Shown here one piece after another: positions 57,496 through 64,000 of a stretch of DNA of 64,000 nt (position 1 is its first letter; each line of letters opens with the position of its first letter). The stretch spans positions 150,349,474 to 150,413,473 of the forward strand of contig CM041293.1 in the NCBI GenBank assembly GCA_023052935.1. The letters run 5' to 3'. The DNA comes from Piezodorus guildinii (Eukaryota > Arthropoda > Insecta > Hemiptera > Pentatomidae). A program made the position numbers and the translations under genes. Below the pieces are notes generated by a model that saw only the letters and a list, made by a program, of their open reading frames with translations, was not told where the DNA came from and searched no databases.

Positions 57496-57682
57496 CTTTT
57501 GTATATATTTTTATTGATTTTGTTTTGTATACATGTATGTATATTGTATTATTATTATATAAGTTTATTTTTTTGTATATATCGTGTGAATGTAGTATGA
57601 ATGTTGTATTTTATCACTATTAAAAATGTCCTAAATTGGATTGATTGTAATATTACTTATTAAAGAATTGTTTCTAAAAAAA
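57496..57682 (+). mobile_element. Truncated non-LTR 3' end with target-site duplication
   Basis: 187 bases of T/G-rich 3' UTR ending TTGATTGTAATATTACTTAT, TAAAGAATTGTTTCT and an A-run, matching the terminus at 32380-32460. Flanked by AGAATCGGTGG (57485-57495) and AGAATCAGTGG (57683-57693), a target-site duplication with one mismatch. Confidence 0.8.
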
Positions 57683-58060
57683 AGAATCAGTGGAGCGCGA
57701 TAAACAAAAAAAAAAAAGAAGAAAAAAAATTGAAATCTCGCTTATATATACGCTTATAACTACGTTATTTTCGAAGATAGAGACAAAAACATTATAGTTT
57801 TTTAACCAAAAACCCTGAATAATTACAAAAAAGGAATTAAAAAATTGAAATTTCACCTATTAATAATTAAATAAATACCAAAAATTGCTGCTAGAGATAT
57901 TGCGTTTTGAAATCAGCAGTATTGACATGATATTATCCTTTCAATTATTGCGTTTCATATTACTTAATTGCTTCTCAACTGCTCTATAAAAAGTTATACC
58001 CTAGTATTGTTATTTGGAAATAATAAACCATTGTGTAATAATTTGAAGCGTTTTATATCA

Positions 58061-58675
58061 TCATTCAACAATTTTATTAATTTACGGGTCATTAAAATCC
58101 TTGTAATTAATTAAAGTGGGTACCCGAAAATCGGAGAAAAAACTGACGGCTGAGCTTGATGTACGCCTGATCTCTTTACATGCAGAGGCTGTGAAAGAGC
58201 TCAAATCTCTAAAAGTAATAAACCCTTTTTTTTTTTTCCCACCTACCATTGTTTATAATAATAGGTGAATGTACAACAAATGTTCATACTATTTATATAG
58301 CCCCATGGAATAGAATATTATTCAGAAAATTCCGAAAAAATCTATAAATAAATGGCAATATTTCTGGGTCTGTGACCAGAGCGAACCAACAGTGGTCTTT
58401 AATAATTATAATAGCGTGTTTATATTATTTTTTAAAACATAATAACTGGGACTAAACATCATTGTTTACAAAAGATATTTTGAAATAAAAAGGAAAAGGT
58501 ACTCTAGGGGCCACTGGGGCATGTTATACCCAGATCGCGTACCGTGGAAGGGGCTAAGACAATCCTTGAATCCTGAATAGTGATTCACTGCGTTTATCTT
58601 GTCATCAGCATCAGAGTTCTTCCTAGTTGTCGGCACGAGATTTTCCCGTTTGAGATAAGAATCTAACTGATAATG
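58061..58675. other. Unassigned stretch left of the PLE
   Basis: 58480-58660 is GC-richer. The minus-strand frame over it reads NSDADDKINAVNHYSGFKDC and beyond without a recognised family. This is the DNA into which the PLE inserted (target TTTATAATAGTT). Confidence 0.3.
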
Positions 58676-58685
58676 TTTATAATAG

Positions 58686-59600
58686 TTGGAACTTTTAAAA
58701 AAGCACATAATACCTTCCATTCATCATCTAAACCTTTTATTTCTTTAGTCCTTTAACATTTTTTTATTCAAGTCGACGTTTCGGGGTTGTTTCCCCATTT
58801 TCAAGACTGAAAACAATTTATACTTTACTATTGAATAAAATCACATTATTTAAATATTTTTCCTTGAAAAATGAAGCTCAGCAATTTGTCATAATTATTT
58901 TAAACTAACTATACTTAATTACCTTATTCCTTGCTAGAACATTTTTCACATCTCATAGCCACTGCTACTTGTCTTGTATTGGCTCACTGTTTCCATTATA
59001 TTTCTATTTTAAACCTTTGTACCTTTTCAGTATTCCAGTGTAATCCTTGTGCTTATTTATTTATTTTTATTTTTACCTCTATTAATTATTTGTCCTAATT
59101 ATGGTTATTGAGCTATTGTTTTATTTATTTTTAAAATTTTATCTTATTTATGATGTCTGTGTAATGTGTTCCTAAGTTTTTTGTATCTGTTTTATAATTT
59201 ATTGTCCTGCTATTATTTTTGGTTATGTGGATTGCTTCTAGTAGTTTTCTATTTCTATTATTTTGAGATGTGTCTAAAATTACTGCGTTTTCAAAGTTAA
59301 ATTTGTGTTGTTTTATTATACTATGAGATGATAATGCTGTTACGTTTATGTTTTTTATATTTTTACAATTGGATATATGTTGGTTTATTCTTGTTTTTAA
59401 TTTTTTAGATGTTTCTCCTATATATATGCTCTCACAATCTTTGCAGTCTATTTTGTATATTACATTTTGCTTATCCATTTTTTCTATTATGTCTTTCATT
59501 TTACTTAAATATTTTTCTAATTTGTTATTATTATATAGACCAAATGATATGTTTGGGTGATCATATTTTTTAAAAATACTTTTTATGGATTCTGTCAATT
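58686..59600. repeat. PLE left inverted arm (915 bp)
   Basis: Reverse complement of 61819-62734. Contains the full 3' UTR and the GIY-YIG coding segment in minus orientation. At 58772-58805 the complement shows GGGG-AAACAA-CCCC followed by GAAACGTCGAC. Confidence 0.93.
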
Positions 59601-59616
59601 GTTTAATAAGATACAA
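59131..59616 (-). pseudogene. Duplicate GIY-YIG endonuclease segment without its RT
   Basis: An open 161-codon frame, but it starts at a TTG, and its first residues come from the central DNA. From QLTESIKSIFKKYDHPNISF onward it has the same sequence as the last 156 residues of the downstream ORF, including KIDCKDCESIYIGET, KTRINQH and LLEAIHI. It is an inverted partial copy with no promoter or RT of its own. It may matter only as half of a hairpin in the RNA. Confidence 0.85.
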
Positions 59617-61462
59617 ATCTAAAATTTATTTTTTGAAACAAAATTTGAAAAACAACAAAATACCACCACATATATATTATAAATTACAAAGTCTGGATAA
59701 CCTGTTTTGCAACCAATTCTTGGTAAACAACAACTTAACAGACACATTCACAAATCTTAGCAAAAAAATTATTAATTTAGAACTAAAACAAACGTACTGG
59801 TTGATTAACAAAATTAAATTAAAAATAGATAAAATGATTAAAACCGTACAATTCGAATATAATCACACACCGGAAGAACTTAACAAAATAATTTTTGGGC
59901 ACATAAATGAATTCAATGACAACATTTTTCCTATATTGAAAGGTAAACTAGATAAAAAACTCATTAGGAATATAAAACAACCCAAAACCAATAAACCGGA
60001 CATACCTAAAATAATAAGTAATAACATTAACAACAAAACGACATCACTTAATGCCAACAACATATTAAATGAATACCCAATCATAAAAAATGACATATAC
60101 AATAGGAACGAAGATGAAATGCTAAAAAAGTATAACAACTTATATAAGGTAAAAAATAGAGTTGAGAATAAAACAGAAAAAACAATACCTAATAATATAA
60201 TTAACGTTTTATCATTAGGAGATAATTTTAGTTTTGACTTTAAAAATAAAGACAGAGATATAATTAAACTAATAATAGACTTGGAAAACATATATGACAA
60301 TATGCAAACTTCGGACAATCATAAAAATGCAACGAGGAACAAAATATGCACAATAATTAATAATTACATTTCTAATAACAAAAAACCAAATTCACCATTA
60401 AATATGCAAATTAATAAAGATTTGAAACAATTTAAACAATTTTTAAATACAAACAAAGATATCATAGTCATAAAATCCGATAAAACTAAAAAACTTGCAA
60501 TATTATATAAAAAAGAATACGAAGATAAAATGTCAGACCTACTAAATGAAAAAACCACATACAGAAAAATCAGAAATAACCCAATAGCAGAGTTAACCGA
60601 AAAAATTAATACATTTGTTCAAAAAATACATAAATCTGGATATATAGATAAATTCACAAAAAATAAATTATTGGCTACAGACAGTACAACACCACGCATA
60701 CATGGACTTATAAAATTACATAAACAAAACAATAACTTAAGGCCAATAATCAATAACATAGACGGACCAAATGAAGCTTTATCTAAATTTTTAAATCCTT
60801 CCCTTAATCAATTGAATAGAAATAATGAATATGACATAAAAAATGCAAGGGAGTTAAAAGAAATCCTCAAAAAAACAGAATTAAAAGGGAAAAACTATGA
60901 AGTGATAAGTTTAGATGTAGTTTCACTCTTTACCAATATTCCCATTGAAGATTGTATCAAAATATTAGAAGATAATTGGGATTCCATCAAAAACCATACA
61001 CCAATAAAAGACAAAAAAATGTTCATTGAGGGAATAAATTTATGCACAAAATATAATTATTTCAAATATACAAATGAATATTACAAACAATTAAATGGAT
61101 TACCTATGGGGGGAGTTTTATCGGTGAATCTTAGCGGGATATATTTAAATAAACTATTAACAACACAAATAGAAAAGTTGAAAATTAAACCAATATTAAT
61201 AAAAAAATATATTGATGACCTCATTATAATAATAGATAAGAATCAATATACAGACATTTTAGAAATATTCAATAGTTACAACAAAAAAATACAATTTACA
61301 ATAGAAAAATCAATAAACAATAAAATCAAATATCTTGACTTAGAAATTCAAATAAACAACAATATAATCAGTACAAGATGGACTAAAAAAGAGACAAGTA
61401 GCAATAGGATATTAAATTATATTTCAAATCACCCAAAAAACACAAATAGTAAACACAGCTAG
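59585..61462 (+). CDS. PLE reverse transcriptase (frameshifted before the endonuclease)
   Basis: Reverse transcriptase of a Penelope-like element, related to telomerase RT in its catalytic core. 625 residues from the ATG at 59585; the first five codons lie inside the left arm, so the native start may differ. The N-terminal region (1-290) is lysine/asparagine-rich and poorly conserved. Landmarks in order: KSDKTKKLAILYKKEYEDKM (about 300), TPRIHGLIKLHK (about 370) with LRPIINNIDGP, ISLDVVSLFTNIP (catalytic Asp, about 443), NGLPMGGVLSVNLSGIYLNK (about 505), KKYIDDLIIII (YIDD, about 540), then IKYLDLEI and RILNYISNHPK. An extra A in the A-run 61435-61440 shifts the frame: skipping one base restores NYISNHPKTQIVNTARNY in register with the next ORF. 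So the gene is probably broken by a single-base insertion. Confidence 0.88.
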   Translation: MDSVNCLIRYKSKIYFLKQNLKNNKIPPHIYYKLQSLDNLFCNQFLVNNNLTDTFTNLSKKIINLELKQTYWLINKIKLKIDKMIKTVQFEYNHTPEELNKIIFGHINEFNDNIFPILKGKLDKKLIRNIKQPKTNKPDIPKIISNNINNKTTSLNANNILNEYPIIKNDIYNRNEDEMLKKYNNLYKVKNRVENKTEKTIPNNIINVLSLGDNFSFDFKNKDRDIIKLIIDLENIYDNMQTSDNHKNATRNKICTIINNYISNNKKPNSPLNMQINKDLKQFKQFLNTNKDIIVIKSDKTKKLAILYKKEYEDKMSDLLNEKTTYRKIRNNPIAELTEKINTFVQKIHKSGYIDKFTKNKLLATDSTTPRIHGLIKLHKQNNNLRPIINNIDGPNEALSKFLNPSLNQLNRNNEYDIKNARELKEILKKTELKGKNYEVISLDVVSLFTNIPIEDCIKILEDNWDSIKNHTPIKDKKMFIEGINLCTKYNYFKYTNEYYKQLNGLPMGGVLSVNLSGIYLNKLLTTQIEKLKIKPILIKKYIDDLIIIIDKNQYTDILEIFNSYNKKIQFTIEKSINNKIKYLDLEIQINNNIISTRWTKKETSSNRILNYISNHPKNTNSKHS

Positions 61463-61505
61463 AAATTATATACATAGAGCAATAGAACTTACAGATGAAA
61501 AGTTC

Positions 61506-62288
61506 ATGAAAGATGTAAAATTGGAAATTTATAACATATTAAAAGAAAACTTTTATCCAAAAATACTTATTAATAAATTATGGTACAATTATAAAAAAGA
61601 AGTAACAACAACAAAAAATAATAACAAAATTACTAATCAAAAGGAAAATTGTAAAAACATAGAAACAGATCTAAATAATAAAATAAAAAAACCAAAACAA
61701 AAATTTATAACTCAATTTTTCAAAGATGATAAGATGATAGATAGGTCAGAAGAAAAAACCGATAAACAGCATATCAACAGTAATAGCAAGAAATACCACA
61801 AACTAACATATATCCCTAAATTGACAGAATCCATAAAAAGTATTTTTAAAAAATATGATCACCCAAACATATCATTTGGTCTATATAATAATAACAAATT
61901 AGAAAAATATTTAAGTAAAATGAAAGACATAATAGAAAAAATGGATAAGCAAAATGTAATATACAAAATAGACTGCAAAGATTGTGAGAGCATATATATA
62001 GGAGAAACATCTAAAAAATTAAAAACAAGAATAAACCAACATATATCCAATTGTAAAAATATAAAAAACATAAACGTAACAGCATTATCATCTCATAGTA
62101 TAATAAAACAACACAAATTTAACTTTGAAAACGCAGTAATTTTAGACACATCTCAAAATAATAGAAATAGAAAACTACTAGAAGCAATCCACATAACCAA
62201 AAATAATAGCAGGACAATAAATTATAAAACAGATACAAAAAACTTAGGAACACATTACACAGACATCATAAATAAGATAAAATTTTAA
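61506..62288 (+). CDS. PLE linker and GIY-YIG endonuclease
   Basis: Continues the RT in the +1 frame. The frame is open from about 61440, so the ATG at 61506 is not the true start. Residues 1-100 form a lysine-rich linker, followed by KLTESIKSIFKKYDHPNISF (PLE linker motif) and the GIY-YIG nuclease domain from about 145. That domain has NVIYKIDCKDCESIYIGET, where a CxxC sits between the two core strands and YIG is intact; the catalytic arginine in KTRINQH; ALSSHSIIKQHKFNFE; and the metal-binding Glu in LLEAIHI. In canonical PLEs this domain nicks target DNA to prime reverse transcription. All core residues are present. The stop at 62288 is followed by the 3' UTR with AATAAA-like strings and the hammerhead-like motif (62615-62648). 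Confidence 0.88.
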   Translation: MKDVKLEIYNILKENFYPKILINKLWYNYKKEVTTTKNNNKITNQKENCKNIETDLNNKIKKPKQKFITQFFKDDKMIDRSEEKTDKQHINSNSKKYHKLTYIPKLTESIKSIFKKYDHPNISFGLYNNNKLEKYLSKMKDIIEKMDKQNVIYKIDCKDCESIYIGETSKKLKTRINQHISNCKNIKNINVTALSSHSIIKQHKFNFENAVILDTSQNNRNRKLLEAIHITKNNSRTINYKTDTKNLGTHYTDIINKIKF

Positions 62289-62734
62289 AAATAAATAAAA
62301 CAATAGCTCAATAACCATAATTAGGACAAATAATTAATAGAGGTAAAAATAAAAATAAATAAATAAGCACAAGGATTACACTGGAATACTGAAAAGGTAC
62401 AAAGGTTTAAAATAGAAATATAATGGAAACAGTGAGCCAATACAAGACAAGTAGCAGTGGCTATGAGATGTGAAAAATGTTCTAGCAAGGAATAAGGTAA
62501 TTAAAGTATAGTTAGTTTAAAATAATTATGACAAATTGCTGAGCTTCATTTTTCAAGGAAAAATATTTAAATAATGTGATTTTATTCAATAGTAAAGTAT
62601 AAATTGTTTTCAGTCTTGAAAATGGGGAAACAACCCCGAAACGTCGACTTGAATAAAAAAATGTTAAAGGACTAAAGAAATAAAAGGTTTAGATGATGAA
62701 TGGAAGGTATTATGTGCTTTTTTAAAAGTTCCAA
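61819..62734. repeat. PLE right inverted arm (916 bp)
   Basis: Starts AATTGACAGAATCCATAAAA (mid-gene, in the linker before the endonuclease) and ends TTTTTTAAAAGTTCCAA. It is the original 3' part of the element, since it continues the RT reading frame. Confidence 0.93.
62615..62648 (+). ncRNA. Hammerhead-like motif at the PLE 3' end
   Basis: CTTGAAAATGGGGAAACAAC, then CCCGAAACGTCGAC: a 4-bp GGGG/CCCC helix followed by GAAAC and GTC. PLE termini are known to carry hammerhead ribozymes, whose core is CUGAUGA-helix-GAAA. Here the 5' core strand deviates (CTTGAAAAT), so activity is doubtful. A mirror copy lies at 58772-58805. Confidence 0.45.
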
Positions 62735-62785
62735 TTAAGAAAACTTCCAAAAAAATTAAAAAAGAAAAGTAAATTTATAATAGTT

Positions 62786-63500
62786 TCGTTCCGACACGGG
62801 AGTCTTTGATGACAGGTACATCAGTTGCATGTGCATTTGCCCACTCGACATTATGATGCTAGTCAAAACACGCGTTGGAATAAATTCTTCTATCGATGAT
62901 AGTATGACCTTAGCTACTTTAACCCGATAACATCCAGTTTACATAGCAATCTTGAATTTGAAGGTTATCGTCGTCTTTTTCAATAATAAAAGATTTTTTT
63001 TTTTAATACTTCTTTTATTAAAATTGACCACTGTATATTATTATACAGCAAGTAAATATGCAGAATAATGATAAAATGCATAAAAAAACAAAAAAAAAAA
63101 AACATGAAGATAACTGCCCATTGGCTGCACTGTTTAGCAGTGAGTCTCACAAGAAAGTCTCGAGGCCATCATCTTTATAGACGCCTCGGTGAATTATCAG
63201 GACATGAAGCAAGGATTGAAACAAATGAATAAGAGTGGGAGTGAAGTTTTTCATGGAAGGAGTGATACCTGGTGGGGGCCAAAAAATAAAAGTTTGATCA
63301 ACAAATTACTATGCACATGCCAAGCAGTCGTGACCATATTTCAGGATATTGAAGCGAGTTAAAGTGGCTTTATCCTTCTGTTCGACGGCAATATTTTCAT
63401 GGTTCTTACCTATTCTAGACACTAAAAAACAGAAAACCATCCTATATATCTGAACCCCTCGCCATTCACTCTGACATCCATTAGTTGAACAAGAGAACCC
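62786..63500. other. Unassigned stretch right of the PLE, with repeat C
   Basis: 63150-63270 matches 39945-40070 (AGAAAGTCTCG, GAATTATCAGGACATGAAGC, GGATTGAAA, GAGTGGGAGTG). The remainder is AT-rich and unassigned. Confidence 0.4.
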
Positions 63501-63862
63501 AATCATTCAATGTTTATACCCCGTTACATACAACTGCATCCTTTCACAGATCTTTTTTCGTTCGCTCTTAATTATTTTGGAATTCCTTGCCTATCTCTAT
63601 CCGTAAAAACCGCCTCCCTCTATTCTTTCAAACACCAACTCATCCATTTCCTACTAGAATCTCAATCTTCTGTTCTTTTATAAATATAAGTATTACTAGT
63701 ATAATTCATTCATTATATTCAATTTTTGATACATTTTATTTAAATGTAACTAGACCATAAGCAATTTTTTTCATTGTTTTTATTCTAAGAGGACTTGGTC
63801 CCTGAATAAATTTTTGTTTTTAATTCATTCGTTCATTTATTCACTGATTCACGTGATTTCAG
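63500..63862 (+). pseudogene. CR1/L2-like ORF2 C-terminus, 3' UTR and ATTC tail
   Basis: FWNSLPISIRKN in one frame (about 63574) and ASLYSFKHQLIHFLLESQ in another (63607-63663) together match the end of the intact ORF2 at 10437, with a frameshift between them. The 3' UTR ends TTCTAAGAGGACTTGGTCCC, TGAATAAATTTTTG and then ATTC/ATTT units. The hairpin GGAC-TTG-GTCC matches the hairpin of the full-length element in position. 5' truncated and dead. Confidence 0.75.
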
Positions 63863-64000
63863 ATATAATATTCTTAAGGTCGAACAATTTTTTGTACAAT
63901 AGCAAATATACATTTAATTACATTATGCTAAGAGGAACAATATAAAAAAAGAATTACTACAACAAAAAAACAAAACAATATTAAAAACACATTACAATTT
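63863..64000. other. AT-rich window end
   Basis: No feature recognised; A-rich runs only. Confidence 0.4.

Larger units (their letters stand above)
56700..58060 (-). repeat. Repeat A with two nested insertions
   Basis: Same order as 43678-44865 but inverted. 58055-57890 carries the outer end, and 57860-57694 plus 57484-57434 plus 57285-56860 carry the interior and far end (CGGCCGATTAAACG, GACGATCCTAACACCTAGAC, CGTAGAATCCGAATAACGAA, TTGGTTTATTATTTTCAATA). A second outer-end fragment (56780-56850) abuts it. The repeat is interrupted by a SINE (57295-57424) and by a non-LTR tail (57496-57682), each with its own target-site duplication. Confidence 0.75.
58688..62773 (+). mobile_element. Penelope-like retroelement with long inverted arms
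   Basis: A 4.1-kb insertion bounded by TTTATAATAGTT at 58676-58687 and 62774-62785 (target-site duplication). The left arm 58686-59600 is the reverse complement of 61819-62734, with at least one 1-base length difference outside the coding part. The 2.2-kb centre holds the RT gene on the plus strand, and 39 extra bases (62735-62773) lie beyond the right arm. Partial copies in tandem or inverted arrangement at the ends are known for PLEs; here the inverted copy is the 3' portion (GIY-YIG domain plus 3' UTR). The identical arm coding regions point to a recent event. Confidence 0.9.

Noticed and set aside
59863..60318. Leucine/serine-rich 'membrane protein' on the minus strand
   Set aside because: Antisense of the lysine/asparagine-rich PLE RT coding region, which automatically yields hydrophobic codons.
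61435..61441. Programmed -1 frameshift at A_AAA_AAC
   Set aside because: The -1 frame terminates within three codons; the endonuclease is in the +1 frame.

Overview
The window is AT-rich nuclear DNA from a multicellular animal, most likely an arthropod. The evidence is the repertoire of mobile elements: CR1/L2-like and jockey-clade non-LTR retrotransposons, an RNase-H-bearing I-type remnant, Penelope-like elements (PLEs) with GIY-YIG endonucleases, a Tc1 remnant, tRNA-derived SINEs and many AT microsatellites. I could not recognise any host protein-coding gene, rRNA gene or functional tRNA gene on either strand. Every reading frame that I can assign belongs to a mobile element. The species cannot be named from the sequence.

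Layout. 0-5.6 kb: SINE debris, two copies of a non-LTR 3' tail, and a decayed jockey copy. 5.8-8 kb: a copy of dispersed repeat 'B' and a dead Tc1-like transposon. 9.9-14.7 kb (minus strand): the best-preserved retrotransposon, CR1/L2-like, with an intact PHD-finger ORF1 and an uninterrupted 934-residue endonuclease/RT ORF2. 15-28 kb: repeat B, fragments of several non-LTR families, three tandem copies of a small inverted-repeat unit (20.96-21.76 kb), and an inverted repeat carrying a hammerhead-like motif (27.5 kb). 29-41 kb: two long copies of repeat B, a full-length SINE with a target-site duplication (32.8 kb), an I-type RNase H remnant (34 kb) and a second SINE family (39 kb). 41.8-43.4 kb: a decayed minus-strand PLE with a perfect 280-bp palindrome inside it. 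43.7-58 kb: dispersed repeat 'A' (one long copy at 43.7-44.9 kb, one nested copy at 56.7-58.1 kb), CR1 and jockey 3' ends, and a broken inverted repeat (48.8-49.9 kb). 58.69-62.77 kb: a 4.1-kb PLE flanked by a 12-bp target-site duplication. Its 3' portion is present twice, as about 915-bp inverted arms around the RT gene. 63.1-64 kb: another repeat fragment and a CR1-like 3' end.

How the parts relate. The CR1-like ORF1 (nucleic-acid binding) and ORF2 (nick and reverse-transcribe) form one retrotransposition unit, and short 3' ends of relatives at 44.9, 47.5 and 63.5 kb are typical dead-on-arrival copies. SINEs and other 3'-end fragments presumably used such enzymes in trans. The most unusual theme is PLE-related: at least four loci carry a short variable helix followed by GAAACGT, three of them inside inverted repeats of very different arm length (about 915, 140 and 62 bp).
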